Shown: positions 20,632 to 31,825, counted from the first letter of the stretch. The stretch: 64,000 nucleotides of DNA from Demequinaceae bacterium (GCA_016933155.1 JAFGBM010000006.1:20218-84217); one strand, 5' to 3'. Numbers and translations are program-made. Notes: a model not told the origin generated them from the sequence alone.

Positions 20632-21756
20632 GTGAGCACTGAGATCGAGATTGGGCGCGGCAAGCGTGGCCGCCGTGCATACACGTTCGACGACATCGCC
20701 GTAGTCCCGTCGCGTCGGACCCGAGACCCGGAGTCGGTCAGCCTCAAATGGCAGATCGACGCCTTCGTCTTCGACACCCCCCTCATCGCTGCGCCGATGG
20801 ACTCGGTCATGTCGCCCATGACCGCGATCACCCTCGGCAAGCTCGGCGGATTGGGGGTTCTCGACCTCGAGGGAGTGTGGACCCGCTACGAGGATCCCAC
20901 CCCCCTCTTGGAGGAGATGGCCAGCCTCGATCCCGATCGAGTGGTCCAGCGCATGCAGGAGGTCTACTCCGTCCCCATCGATCCGGAGCTCATCAAGCAG
21001 AGGCTCGGGGAGATCCGGGCGGCTGGCGTGACCGTCGCAGGGGCGCTCACCCCTCATCGCACCCAGGAGTATTCCTCGACCGTCCTGGAAGCCGGGGTGG
21101 ACATCTTCGTCATCCGCGGGACGACCGTATCGGCCGAGCACGTCTCGGATGGCGCCAAGCCCCTCGACCTCAGGGAGTTCATCTACCAACTCGACGTCCC
21201 AGTCATCGTGGGGGGTGCCTCGACCTATCAGGCGGCCCTCCACCTCATGCGCACGGGGGCCGCCGGCGTCCTCGTCGGATTCGGGGGAGGCGCAGCCCAT
21301 ACCACCCGGGTTTCGATGGGCATCCACGCCCCCATGGCGACGGCCGTTGCCGACGTCGCGGCCGCCAGAAGGGACTACCTGGACGAATCCGGGGGCAGGT
21401 ACGTCCATGTCATCGCCGATGGGGGGCTCGGCAGGAGCGGCGACATGGTCAAGGCCATCGCCTGCGGATCGGATGCGATCATGGTCGGGGCGGCGTTCGC
21501 CCGCGCCGCAGAGGCGCCGGGACGGGGATACCACTGGGGCCCGGAGGCCCACCACCCGGAGTTGCCCCGGGGAGAGAGGGTGTCCGTCGGGACGGTGGGG
21601 ACGTTGCAGGAGATCGTCTTCGGGCCGGGGACCAGGGCGGACGGGACCACGAACGTCATGGGAGCCCTCCGGCGGTCGATGGCGACGACGGGCTACTCGG
21701 ATCTCAAGGAGTTCCAGCGGGTCGACGTCGTGGTGTCCCCCTACAGGCCGCGGTGA
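20632..21756 (+). CDS. guaB3: GuaB3 family IMP dehydrogenase-related protein
   Basis: A 374-residue IMPDH/GMPR-superfamily barrel without CBS domains. The segment GFGGGAAHTTR around residue 223 aligns with the IMPDH catalytic loop GPGSICTTR, but the catalytic Cys is His223; the only cysteine in the protein is in AIACGSDAIM. Cyanobacterial GuaB3 has been described as an IMP dehydrogenase; the role of the actinobacterial form is, to my knowledge, not established. GTG 20632 is set by the -10 box. The neighbours guaB and guaA suggest purine metabolism. Confidence 0.9.
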   Translation: MSTEIEIGRGKRGRRAYTFDDIAVVPSRRTRDPESVSLKWQIDAFVFDTPLIAAPMDSVMSPMTAITLGKLGGLGVLDLEGVWTRYEDPTPLLEEMASLDPDRVVQRMQEVYSVPIDPELIKQRLGEIRAAGVTVAGALTPHRTQEYSSTVLEAGVDIFVIRGTTVSAEHVSDGAKPLDLREFIYQLDVPVIVGGASTYQAALHLMRTGAAGVLVGFGGGAAHTTRVSMGIHAPMATAVADVAAARRDYLDESGGRYVHVIADGGLGRSGDMVKAIACGSDAIMVGAAFARAAEAPGRGYHWGPEAHHPELPRGERVSVGTVGTLQEIVFGPGTRADGTTNVMGALRRSMATTGYSDLKEFQRVDVVVSPYRPR

Positions 21757-21770
21757 CCGGTGCTCCTCGG

Positions 21771-21776
21771 TAGCAT
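21771..21776 (+). promoter_or_regulatory. -10 box for leaderless amidotransferase gene
   Basis: TAGCAT ends six bases before the GTG at 21783. The six bases CGGAGG could also act as a ribosome site, but they touch the start codon. Confidence 0.45.
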
Positions 21777-21782
21777 CGGAGG

Positions 21783-22469
21783 GTGAAAGCGGTCGTCTTC
21801 CGCCATGTGGCGCACGAGGATCTGGGGGTGTGGGCCTCCCTCATGCGCGAGAGGGGGCATGAGGTCTCCTACGTCGATGCGGGCGAGGACCTTTCCAGGG
21901 GGGAGGAGGCGGACCTTCTCGTCGTCCTGGGAGGCCCCATCGGACTCGGCGATCGCTCCGACTATCCCTACCTCGACGACGAGGTGGCCCTGGTGCGCGA
22001 CCGCCTGGAGAGGGACGTCCCCACACTGGGGGTGTGCCTGGGGGCGCAGATCATGGCGGGGGCGCTCGGGGCCGGGGTGTACCCCGGGATAGAGAGGGAG
22101 ATCGGGTGGGGCTTCCTGACGCTCGTCGGCGAGACTCCCTCCAGCCTGACGATGCTGAAGGATGCCCCCGTCCTGCATTGGCACCGGGACACCTTCGATC
22201 TTCCCGACGGGGCGACGCGTCTCGCTTCGACGACCCTGACCCCGAACCAGGCGTTTTCACACGGACGGTCGCTCGCCCTGCAGTTCCACTGCGAGGTCAA
22301 CGGCGGCCTCATTGAGCGGTGGCTGGTGGCGAACTCGGAGGCGTTGCGTGAGGAGGGGGTTTCCCCGGCCTCTCTCCGAGAAGCCAGCCGTCGCCATGCG
22401 TTGCCAGCCGCCCGCGCGGGCCGGGAGTTTCTCGACGCCTACCTCGGCGCGGTCATCGAGGAGCCCTAG
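21783..22469 (+). CDS. class I glutamine amidotransferase domain protein
   Basis: A 228-residue protein related to the GMP-synthase-type glutaminase domain. The triad is visible: Cys85 in LGVCLGAQ, His169 and Glu171 in LQFHCEV. It lacks the PP-loop synthetase half, so it works with an unknown partner or acts on a small gamma-glutamyl compound; similar stand-alone proteins are annotated GMP synthase-like. It overlaps ackA by four bases at the 3' end. Confidence 0.85.
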   Translation: MKAVVFRHVAHEDLGVWASLMRERGHEVSYVDAGEDLSRGEEADLLVVLGGPIGLGDRSDYPYLDDEVALVRDRLERDVPTLGVCLGAQIMAGALGAGVYPGIEREIGWGFLTLVGETPSSLTMLKDAPVLHWHRDTFDLPDGATRLASTTLTPNQAFSHGRSLALQFHCEVNGGLIERWLVANSEALREEGVSPASLREASRRHALPAARAGREFLDAYLGAVIEEP

Positions 22470-23602
22470 GAGACGGCCGCGATGGCCTGCAAAGCGATCT
22501 CGCGCTCCTCGTTCGTCGGGATGACCCATACTTCGACCTTGGATTCGTCCGAGGACACCAGGGTGGGTTCCCGCTTCTTGCCGACGTTGCGCTCCGGATC
22601 CAGAATGACGCCCAGTTCCTCGAGCCCCGCAAGTGACATCGCCCGGACGACGTCCGAGTTCTCACCCACACCCGCAGTGAAGGTGATGGCGTCGAGCGAC
22701 CCGAGCTGAGCCCAATACTGACCGATGTATCCGCGGATGCGGCGGGTATAGACCTCAAGGGCCAAGCGGGCGTCGTGGTCGCCTCCTTCGGCGGCGTGCT
22801 CAACGTCACGCATGTCGGAGTGCCCACACAGTCCGAGCATCCCTCCCCGCTTGTTGAGCTCGTCATCGATCTCGCTGATCTCCATGCCAGCCGTCCGGGC
22901 CAGGTGGAAGACGACGGCTGGGTCGATGTCACCCGAGCGGGTGCCCATGACGAGCCCCTCGAGCGGGGTGAGGCCCATGGAGGTGTCGATCGATCGCCCG
23001 CCCTTCACGGCGCAGGCCGAGGCCCCGTTCCCGAGGTGGAGCACGATGATGGCGAGGTCGCGCGCGTCCCGACCCATGGCCTCCGCCGTCCGCGCGGAGA
23101 CGAAGGCGTGCGAGGTTCCGTGGAAGCCGTACCTCCGCACACTGTGGGCCTCCGCGACCCTGCGGTCGATCGCATAGGTGTAAGCCGCCTCGGGAAGGGT
23201 CTGGTGGAACGCCGTGTCGAAGACGGCGACATGGGGGAGATGGGGAAAGGCGACACGGGCGGCCGCGATTCCGGCGGCGTTCGGGGGCGTGTGCAGGGGA
23301 GCGAGGGTGGCGAGAAGGCCGATCTTCCGTTCGACCTCGTCGTCGACGATCGTGGGCGCGGTGAACTCGGCCCCTCCCTGCACGACCCGGTGGCCGACAA
23401 CCATGAGATCGTCGAGGTTGACGCCGCTATCGGGCTTGGCCAGGGATTCGATGAGTTCATCGATCGCCTCGGTGAAGTCGAAGACCCTTTCGATGAGTCC
23501 GTTCACCAAGGGCTTGGGCTGGCCGGTGTCCACCACTTGATACTTGACCGAACTCGAGCCGCAATTGAGGACGAGGGCGATCCCCTCCCGAACCGACGTC
23601 AT
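22466..23602 (-). CDS. ackA: acetate kinase
   Basis: A 378-residue ASKHA kinase that interconverts acetyl phosphate plus ADP and acetate plus ATP. LVLNCGSSSVKY near the N-terminus and RYGFHGTSHAFVS and FTAGVGENS further on are diagnostic. Its ATG at 23602 overlaps the pta stop by four bases, so pta-ackA is a translationally coupled operon for acetate overflow or acetate use. Confidence 0.97.
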   Translation of the reverse strand: MTSVREGIALVLNCGSSSVKYQVVDTGQPKPLVNGLIERVFDFTEAIDELIESLAKPDSGVNLDDLMVVGHRVVQGGAEFTAPTIVDDEVERKIGLLATLAPLHTPPNAAGIAAARVAFPHLPHVAVFDTAFHQTLPEAAYTYAIDRRVAEAHSVRRYGFHGTSHAFVSARTAEAMGRDARDLAIIVLHLGNGASACAVKGGRSIDTSMGLTPLEGLVMGTRSGDIDPAVVFHLARTAGMEISEIDDELNKRGGMLGLCGHSDMRDVEHAAEGGDHDARLALEVYTRRIRGYIGQYWAQLGSLDAITFTAGVGENSDVVRAMSLAGLEELGVILDPERNVGKKREPTLVSSDESKVEVWVIPTNEEREIALQAIAAVS

Positions 23603-25701
23603 CGTTTTCCCTTCGCGGGTGGAGCCTCGGCTGGTGGGGTGGCGTCGACCTGCTGTGCCTGGATCGCCGTGATGGCAACGGTGTTGATGATGTCGTTCAC
23701 GGTGGCGCCCCTCGATAGGTCGTTGACGGGCTTTTTCAGCCCCTGGAGCACCGGGCCGATCGCGACCGCCCCGGCCGATCGCTGCACCGCCTTGTACGTG
23801 TTGTTGCCCGTGTTGAGGTCCGGGAAGATGAAAACGGTAGCACGCCCGGCGACCTTGGAGTCGGGCATCTTGGTCTTGGCCACCGACGGCTCGATGGCGG
23901 CGTCGTATTGGATCGGGCCTTCCACGGCGAGATCGGATCGGCGCTTCCTAACGATCTTCGTGGCGGAGCGGACCTTGTCGACGTCGGAGCCGGTGCCCGA
24001 CTCTCCGGTCGAGTAACTCAGCATGGCGACTCGAGGTTCGATCCGGAATTGTGCCGCGGTCGCGGCCGAGGAGATGGCGATGTCCGCAAGTTGCTCAGCC
24101 GTCGGGTCGGGATTGATGGCGCAGTCCCCGTAGACGAGGACCCGATCCCCCAGGCACATGAGGAACACGGAGGAGACGATTCCGACCCCAGGAGGAGTCT
24201 TGATCACCTGGAGGGCTGGGGTGATGGTGTGCGCCGTGGTGTGGGCCGCTCCAGAGACCATGCCGTCGGCCAGCCCGGCCTCCACCATCATCGTCCCGAA
24301 ATAGGAGACGTCCTTGACGAGCTCGCTGGCGATGTCGAGGGTGACGCCCTTGTGGGCGCGGAGCTCATGGAATCGCTTGGCGAACTTCTTCACCAGACGC
24401 GGGTCGGTGGGAGACACGATCTTGGCCCCGGCGATGTTGACTCCGAGTTCGGCGGCCCGTGCTCGGATGGAGGCCTCGTCACCGAGGAGGGTCAGGTCGA
24501 CGACATCACGGGTGAGAAGGCTCGAGGCGGCTCGGAGAATCCGGTCGTCCTCGCCCTCGGGAAGGACGATGTGACGCTTGTCCGCCCGCGCGCGGTCGAG
24601 GAGATCGTATTCGAACATGAGGGGGGTGATGGCGGTCGTCTCGGCCACGCTGATGAGCTGGCGCAGCGCGGCGGTATCGATATGCCGCTCGAAGAGGGCG
24701 AGAGCCGTGTCCAACTTGCGGGAGGACTCGTGTGTCAAACGCCCGCGGGTGTTGTAGCACCGGGTGGCGGTCTCGAAGGTCCACAGGCTGGTCGTGATGA
24801 TGGGCAGGTTGGAGTCGAGGCCGGACAACAGCCGGTTCATCGATTCGGACGGCAGGAATCCCCCGTTGAGGATGACCCCGGCGATTGTGGGGAATCCCGC
24901 CGCGGCGTGTGCGCTCAGGACCGCGAGGAGCGAATCGGCGCGGTCTCCCGGGGTGATGACAACCCTGCCCTCCCGCAGGCGATCTAAAAGATGGTCGACC
25001 GACATCGCGCCGATGGTGACTCCCAGAACCTCCCGGGTGAGGAGATCGGGGTCGCCCGCATACAGCTCGCCCCCGACCGACTCCATGAGGTCGCGGAGCA
25101 GGGGCGCGGCGAGGAGGGGGTCCTCGGGGATGGCGCCCCCCGCCATGCCCGAGGGCAAGGCCTTCCTGATGGCTTCGAGGTTGTCGGGGTCGCATCGGTT
25201 GGCGAAGACCGCGACGAGGTGGGCGTGGCCGTTGTCGAGTTCGAGGGTCGCGGAATCGACGATTTGGGTGATCTCGGCGGGGGTCCGGTCGCGTCCGTTG
25301 ACGACGAGGGCGACGGGGGCCCCGAGGTTCGCAGCGATTCTCGCGTTGAACTCGAATTCCGCCGGACCCGCGACATCCGTGTGGTCGGTGCCGACGATGA
25401 CGACGACGTCGCACTGCTTCTGGATGACGTGGTACCGGGAGATGATCGTGGTGAGTGCGGCCTCGGGGTCCTGGTGGATGGCCTCGTATGTGACTCCCAC
25501 ACAGTCGTCGTAGTCGAGGTCCGCCTCCGTGCGGGAGAGGAGAAGACGGAGGACATGGTCCGTCCCGTCGAGTGCGCGGATGACCGGACGGAACACCCCG
25601 ACCTTGCCGACGGATCGGCCGAGGGTGTCGACGATCCCGAGGGCGATGGCCGACTTCCCGGTCTCCCCCTCGGTCGATGCGATGTAGATGCTCCTGCTCA
25701 C
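23599..25701 (-). CDS. pta: phosphate acetyltransferase (long form)
   Basis: A 700-residue enzyme converting acetyl-CoA and phosphate to acetyl phosphate and CoA. It is the long form: an N-terminal P-loop BioD-like domain (ASTEGETGKSAIALG), a central DRTGG domain, and the C-terminal PTA_PTB catalytic domain from about residue 370. GTG 25701 is chosen because MSRSIYIAS is the usual start and GATGCT lies six bases upstream; a longer frame to 25773 is not conserved. Confidence 0.96.
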   Translation of the reverse strand: MSRSIYIASTEGETGKSAIALGIVDTLGRSVGKVGVFRPVIRALDGTDHVLRLLLSRTEADLDYDDCVGVTYEAIHQDPEAALTTIISRYHVIQKQCDVVVIVGTDHTDVAGPAEFEFNARIAANLGAPVALVVNGRDRTPAEITQIVDSATLELDNGHAHLVAVFANRCDPDNLEAIRKALPSGMAGGAIPEDPLLAAPLLRDLMESVGGELYAGDPDLLTREVLGVTIGAMSVDHLLDRLREGRVVITPGDRADSLLAVLSAHAAAGFPTIAGVILNGGFLPSESMNRLLSGLDSNLPIITTSLWTFETATRCYNTRGRLTHESSRKLDTALALFERHIDTAALRQLISVAETTAITPLMFEYDLLDRARADKRHIVLPEGEDDRILRAASSLLTRDVVDLTLLGDEASIRARAAELGVNIAGAKIVSPTDPRLVKKFAKRFHELRAHKGVTLDIASELVKDVSYFGTMMVEAGLADGMVSGAAHTTAHTITPALQVIKTPPGVGIVSSVFLMCLGDRVLVYGDCAINPDPTAEQLADIAISSAATAAQFRIEPRVAMLSYSTGESGTGSDVDKVRSATKIVRKRRSDLAVEGPIQYDAAIEPSVAKTKMPDSKVAGRATVFIFPDLNTGNNTYKAVQRSAGAVAIGPVLQGLKKPVNDLSRGATVNDIINTVAITAIQAQQVDATPPAEAPPAKGKR

Positions 25702-25707
25702 GGGTCT

Positions 25708-25713
25708 AGCATC
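25708..25713 (-). promoter_or_regulatory. -10 box for leaderless pta
   Basis: GATGCT on the minus strand ends six bases before the pta GTG. The rest of the 220-base gap to the next gene holds no recognised RNA motif. Confidence 0.4.
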
Positions 25714-25921
25714 CCACCCAAGGGCACCCGGTTTCGAATCCTGAGCCCGTGCCTGTCGTGGAGGGGTGCGCAATTCGGACCAATTTACCTTTGGGGGCGG
25801 TCATTTGTCCCGTCTTGGCGCCAATCCCTTCCCGTGTCGATCAAGCCGAGTAGACTCCAAGCACCCAGGCGGACAGGCTCTCCTGGGGCTGCTATTCGTG
25901 AGACCGTCTGAGGGCGGTGAG

Positions 25922-27052
25922 ATGACGGGAAGACGCATGCGACAATGGCTGTCGCGAAGGTGGCGGATCTTGGGCCACGCGGGGGTTCGTCCGTTCTATC
26001 GGGGAGACCCCCGCCCCATCGTCGCCACCAACCAGTTTTCGATGCTGACGAGTATCGTCATCCTCCCCTATGCGCTCATCCTGATGGCCGTCCTGTGGCC
26101 GGATCTCGTCTCGCCTGCGCTCGTCCTTCTCGGTCTCGTCGGGGGGTGGATGGTCTGCATCTTCCTCAACAGCAAGGGCCTCTATCTCGTGGCGTCGAGC
26201 ATCGCCCTCCTGCTTCCCATCCTCGTTCTGATGCACATGACCCAGTACTTTACGACGGAGTCCGGCTTTCATTACATGCTCTTCGCGGGGGGCGGCCTGA
26301 GCTTCGCCCTTTTCAAGGGCGACCAGTGGCTCCTCCGTGTGGCCTTCATCGTCATCTCCGTTTCCGCGCTGGTGTTCTGCGAGGCGATGTTCCCGATCTC
26401 GTTCCTCCACTACCCGGTGTCCACGACCGTCATCGATGGGCTTCGGGCGATCAACATCGCCCTGACGGTTCTGCTGCTCTATACCGTCGGCCGATTCGAC
26501 CTTCACTACTACGAGCGGGAACGAAGGAAGAACGTCTCCCTGCTCGAGTCCGCCCAGGTAGCCGCGCAAACCGACGCCTTGACCGAGGTGTACAACCGCA
26601 GGGGGATCGCCCCGATTCTGTCCTCCATCGCCCGCAGGGGGGAATACGCGCTGGCCCTGGTCGACCTCGACCGGTTCAAGCTCATCAACGACCGCCTGGG
26701 GCATGGGGCCGGAGACGTCGTCCTCGCGAACGCCGCCCGCACCCTGGTCAGGTCGGTCGGGGACTACGGGACGGTGGCCAGGTGGGGCGGGGAGGAATTC
26801 CTTGTCGTCCTGCCCGGGATGTCCCTCGTGGAGGCCGACGCCCTGATGGAGCGCGTGCGGGAGGACATGGAGGCGGAGCACGGGGCGCCCGATTCCGTCG
26901 CCAGGGTGACGGTCTCGATCGGGCTTGCCCATGCTCCGAGGTACGCGGGGAAGGAAGAGGTTCTCCGTCTGGCCGACTCCAACCTCTACGAGGCCAAATC
27001 CTCGGGCCGGAACGTCGTCGTGAGCGCCCGGCTCACGCCCCAGGAGGTCTAG
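25922..27052 (+). CDS. membrane diguanylate cyclase (GGDEF)
   Basis: A 376-residue protein with six predicted membrane segments (about 40-215) followed by a GGDEF domain whose active site is RWGGEEF at 287-293, so c-di-GMP synthesis is expected. The membrane part resembles a small MASE-type sensor, ligand unknown. ATG 25922 follows GGCGGTGAG. The next gene is a similarly built cyclase 55 bases downstream, suggesting duplication. Confidence 0.85.
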   Translation: MTGRRMRQWLSRRWRILGHAGVRPFYRGDPRPIVATNQFSMLTSIVILPYALILMAVLWPDLVSPALVLLGLVGGWMVCIFLNSKGLYLVASSIALLLPILVLMHMTQYFTTESGFHYMLFAGGGLSFALFKGDQWLLRVAFIVISVSALVFCEAMFPISFLHYPVSTTVIDGLRAINIALTVLLLYTVGRFDLHYYERERRKNVSLLESAQVAAQTDALTEVYNRRGIAPILSSIARRGEYALALVDLDRFKLINDRLGHGAGDVVLANAARTLVRSVGDYGTVARWGGEEFLVVLPGMSLVEADALMERVREDMEAEHGAPDSVARVTVSIGLAHAPRYAGKEEVLRLADSNLYEAKSSGRNVVVSARLTPQEV

Positions 27053-27107
27053 GGAGGGTCGCCGCGTTGCCCGCCATCTGGCGTGAGCGTACAGTCGAAC
27101 TAGGCCG

Positions 27108-28379
27108 ATGAGAATGGGGACGGTCCCCTTCAGAGAGGTTCCCGCTAAGCGGGTGCCGGCCAGGGCGGACGTGTACGAGGACCTGAACGAGGAGCCGCAA
27201 CCGAGCGGCCGGCGGGGTGTGTGGTCGCGGTGGAAGCGGGCGGCCATCGCCGTCCACCGGGATGATGCCGTCCAGGCGTCGAAGACCCTTCAGGTGTTCC
27301 TTGTCTTCTGCATCTTGGCCAACAGCGCCTACACCGTCTTCTACCTCGCCCATGACCCGACGACCCTGTCGCACGTCCTCAGCGTGAACGCGACGGCGAC
27401 CTTCTGCTTCATTCTGGCGATCCTGTTGGCGAGGACGGGGCGTCAACTCGCCGCCGCCCTCATCGCACTCTCGGCGGCGGGGATCGAGATCCTTGTATGC
27501 ACGAACTACCTGGGATGGTCGGTCGGATTCCATCTGTTCCTTCTGGCTGCGGGACAGCTGGTGTTCATGGTGCTCACGGACCGCCAAGGGGTCTTCCGGT
27601 GGCTCTTCCTGGTCGTGGCGGCCGGGGTATTCGCCTTCTGCCAGTTCTCGATCGAATATGAGATCGGTCCCAGCACCTTCTCGTCCCACACCCGGTCGGT
27701 CATGTTCTCCCTCAACGTCGTCGGGACGGGGCTTGTCCTGTACTTCCTTGCCGCCATCGCCAACCTTCGGGGCCGGGAGGCTCAGGCGGAGGCCCGGGCC
27801 GCGACGGCGCGGGCGGAGTATCTCGCGAATACCGATGCCCTGACGGGGCTCATGAATCGGCGGCCCATCATGATGGAGTTCGACCGGCTGGACAACCTGG
27901 AATCCGGGCAGTTCTGCGTCGGGATCGCCGACCTCGACGGTTTCAAGGCCCTCAACGACACCTTCGGGCATGGATGCGGCGACCGGGTTCTCGCCGCCGT
28001 GGGCCGGATCCTGCGCACCAACGTCAGGGCGACGGACATCGTCGGGCGATGGGGGGGCGAGGAGTTCATCTTCGTCCTCGGCGAGACCCCGCTCGCCGAT
28101 GCCGTCACGCTGATGGAACGACTGCGCACGAAGGTCGCGGCACTGACGGTGGTGTGCGGCGACCACGAACACTCGACCACGGCATCGTTCGGGGTGGCGG
28201 ACGGGGAGGGAGGATCCCCCTCCTTCCGGGTGGTCAAGCGGGCCGACGACGCCATGTACGACGCCAAGGCCGCCGGGAGGAACGCGGTCCGGTCACGCCC
28301 CGTCGAGGCCGATGAGAACCCTGCCTCGGGAAGGCAGGCCTCCCCCCGTTCCCTTCGGGTCAGGGGCGAGAAGAAGTAG
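27108..28379 (+). CDS. membrane diguanylate cyclase (GGDEF)
   Basis: A 423-residue protein: a cytoplasmic charged N-terminus (1-55), six hydrophobic segments (about 63-220), a short coiled linker, and a GGDEF domain with intact RWGGEEF at 314-320. It ends with a basic disordered tail. A second ATG lies two codons in. TACAGT at 27090-27095 could be its own -10 box, so it need not depend on the upstream cyclase. guaA follows 65 bases later; GTP supply is a loose link only. Confidence 0.85.
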   Translation: MRMGTVPFREVPAKRVPARADVYEDLNEEPQPSGRRGVWSRWKRAAIAVHRDDAVQASKTLQVFLVFCILANSAYTVFYLAHDPTTLSHVLSVNATATFCFILAILLARTGRQLAAALIALSAAGIEILVCTNYLGWSVGFHLFLLAAGQLVFMVLTDRQGVFRWLFLVVAAGVFAFCQFSIEYEIGPSTFSSHTRSVMFSLNVVGTGLVLYFLAAIANLRGREAQAEARAATARAEYLANTDALTGLMNRRPIMMEFDRLDNLESGQFCVGIADLDGFKALNDTFGHGCGDRVLAAVGRILRTNVRATDIVGRWGGEEFIFVLGETPLADAVTLMERLRTKVAALTVVCGDHEHSTTASFGVADGEGGSPSFRVVKRADDAMYDAKAAGRNAVRSRPVEADENPASGRQASPRSLRVRGEKK

Positions 28380-28444
28380 GTCCTTGTCGTCGTCGTTCGG
28401 CGGATGCGCCAGAATGGACGCAACCGAGCGACGAAGGAGCGATT

Positions 28445-30004
<1,560 letters not shown>

Positions 30005-30226
30005 TCAGTCGTCGTTGCTGGTGATCATCGCCACGATCGCGGCTCCTAGGATCCAGATCCCCAGGATGGCGAAGGCGACGATGCCGGCGAGTTCCAGGTC
30101 GAAGTCGTACCCCATGAGCCAGGCGATGACCCCGATCCCGAAGGCGACGACGGCGGTTCCCCACAGCATCGTCGTGATCCGTTCGGTGGCGTTTCGGTAG
30201 ACGACTGGTCGCTTGTTGGTGCTCAT
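30005..30226 (-). CDS. small membrane protein
   Basis: A 73-residue protein with two hydrophobic segments (about 20-40 and 46-66) and a polar C-terminus ending SNDD. I do not recognise a family. It starts at ATG 30226, one base after the stop of the PspC-domain gene, with GAG upstream inside that gene, so the two are co-transcribed and it may share the envelope-stress role. Confidence 0.75.
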   Translation of the reverse strand: MSTNKRPVVYRNATERITTMLWGTAVVAFGIGVIAWLMGYDFDLELAGIVAFAILGIWILGAAIVAMITSNDD

Positions 30227-30227
30227 G

Positions 30228-31673
30228 TCAGCGCTCCTCAATGACGATGTTGGCGTGCCCCACGTTGACGGTGACCTCGACCTTCGGGCTGTTCGATCCC
30301 CAGGTGTGGTAACGGGTCGAGGTCCCCTCGATGTCGCAGGTCGCGAACTCGGTCCAGTGTCCGTCGGAGAGCCGGGTATACGACACCGTGGCCACGAGGG
30401 GTCCGTATCCCGACTCAAGAGTGACCGAAGCCCCGTCGGGGACGACGATTGTCGTGTTCGGGTCGGTCACCTTGACGGAGTAGCCGTCCTCGCCCGGCAC
30501 GACGATCCGGGTGGTCGCCAGATCGGCGAGGGCATCATCGAAACTGCGGCAGTCGACGGTGCCGTCCTCGACGGAGATGTTGCGCGGCGGATCGGCCAGG
30601 AAGAACTCGTGCGAATCGATCCACTTGTCGAAGTCGGGGCCGACGACGATGCGGATGCTCCAGCCGATGATGAGGACGGCAGCCCAGAAGCCGAAGGCCC
30701 CGATCCGGCGTCCGGCCGCGCCCGCCATGATGATCGCGACACCGACGACGACGATCATGGCCGCGAGCCAGGCCTCGATCGGGTTGACGGAGAGCATGTC
30801 CTCCCTGTCGAGCCACCAGAGGGCGGCACCGACCAGGAACGCGGCCCCGAGGGCGAGAAGGCGGATGGCCTTCCCGGGACCGGGGATGCGCGGCCGTAGG
30901 TAGTGAGGGGGAGATGGGGGAACGGGAGGGGTCGGCGGGGTGGGGGCCATGGGCTCCTGAGGGCTGGGCTCGGTCACCGCTTTGACGGATACGGCGTCGC
31001 GGATCTCCGCGGCGGCGGTCTTCGCCCTCCGGGCGGTGGCGCGGCCTTCCTCGGCGATCTTCTTTCCCGCGTCCTTGGCCTGGTCGCGGATGACCCGGGC
31101 GGACTCGCGGGCGGAATCCCTGACCTCGCGGGCACCCTTGCGGGCCTCGCTGGCGGCTTCCTGCGCTTTGGCCTTGGCGGCGTCGGCGCCCCTGAACTCG
31201 ACGATGAGCCTGGACTGCCCGTTCTCGTCCTTCGTGATGTTCCATGCGATGAGGGCGATGATTCCCACGACGATGGCCAAACCGACGATCATGGCGATCA
31301 TCGCCCCGAGCCAACCCCAGCCGAGGGGGCCCGTCCACCTCACACCGAACAGGCCGATGAGCGTGAGGATGGATATCCCGATGAGGGCCGGCACATTGGG
31401 GGTGCCGCGCCCGAAGTCTTGGACGATGATGCGTCCCGACGAGTCCGGGAGGATCGCCCAGGCCGCGGCGTAAGCCACGACGATGAGCCCGCTCGTGATG
31501 GGGATGAGGAGGAGGGCCAGTAGCCTCGCGGGCACACGGGCGAGGCCGATGCGCTCGCCCACTCCCTCGACGACGCCTCCCATGACGCCGTTCTCGCCCC
31601 GGGTGATGCCCCAGTTGCGGACGGAGGTGAAGAACTGCGCCTCGTACTGAGGCTGGTTGGGAGTCGCGCTCAC
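30228..31673 (-). CDS. PspC domain membrane protein
   Basis: A 481-residue protein. Residues 15-75 match the PspC domain (GENGVMGGVVEGVGERIGLA, then VAYAAAWAILPDSSG); two more membrane helices follow, then a long charged helix rich in Ala/Lys/Glu (about 165-230), a Pro-rich linker, further helices, and a C-terminal extracellular-type beta region. GTG 31673 has AAGGAGG eight bases upstream. It is divergent from a kinase/regulator pair, the usual arrangement for actinobacterial PspC envelope-stress modules. Confidence 0.85.
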   Translation of the reverse strand: MSATPNQPQYEAQFFTSVRNWGITRGENGVMGGVVEGVGERIGLARVPARLLALLLIPITSGLIVVAYAAAWAILPDSSGRIIVQDFGRGTPNVPALIGISILTLIGLFGVRWTGPLGWGWLGAMIAMIVGLAIVVGIIALIAWNITKDENGQSRLIVEFRGADAAKAKAQEAASEARKGAREVRDSARESARVIRDQAKDAGKKIAEEGRATARRAKTAAAEIRDAVSVKAVTEPSPQEPMAPTPPTPPVPPSPPHYLRPRIPGPGKAIRLLALGAAFLVGAALWWLDREDMLSVNPIEAWLAAMIVVVGVAIIMAGAAGRRIGAFGFWAAVLIIGWSIRIVVGPDFDKWIDSHEFFLADPPRNISVEDGTVDCRSFDDALADLATTRIVVPGEDGYSVKVTDPNTTIVVPDGASVTLESGYGPLVATVSYTRLSDGHWTEFATCDIEGTSTRYHTWGSNSPKVEVTVNVGHANIVIEER

Positions 31674-31687
31674 GACTGCCTCCTTCT

Positions 31688-31700
31688 TGTAGTCACTACA
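31688..31700. promoter_or_regulatory. 13-base palindrome upstream of the PspC gene
   Basis: TGTAGT-C-ACTACA lies between the PspC gene's ribosome site and its presumed promoter. It could be an operator for the neighbouring LuxR-type regulator, but one palindrome is weak evidence. Confidence 0.35.
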
Positions 31701-31825
31701 CCTATCGTCGGGGTTGCCCGAGGGGATCGCCATGAGGTACCACCCTGATTCCACCCCTGATCTTCGGCTGAGGGGACCCTGAATTGTCCCGCAAACCCGC
31801 CTCAAGCCGTCGGCGGTGTGTGACG

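Noticed and set aside
25725..25760. GGTTTCGAATCC resembling a tRNA T-arm before the GGDEF gene
   Set aside because: No acceptor, D or anticodon arms can be placed around it on either strand; the flanking CACGGG/CCCGTG pairing makes only a simple stem.
25702..25921. possible c-di-GMP riboswitch ahead of the diguanylate cyclases
   Set aside because: I looked for the GEMM-type conserved core and found neither its conserved A-rich joining regions nor two stems in the right order.
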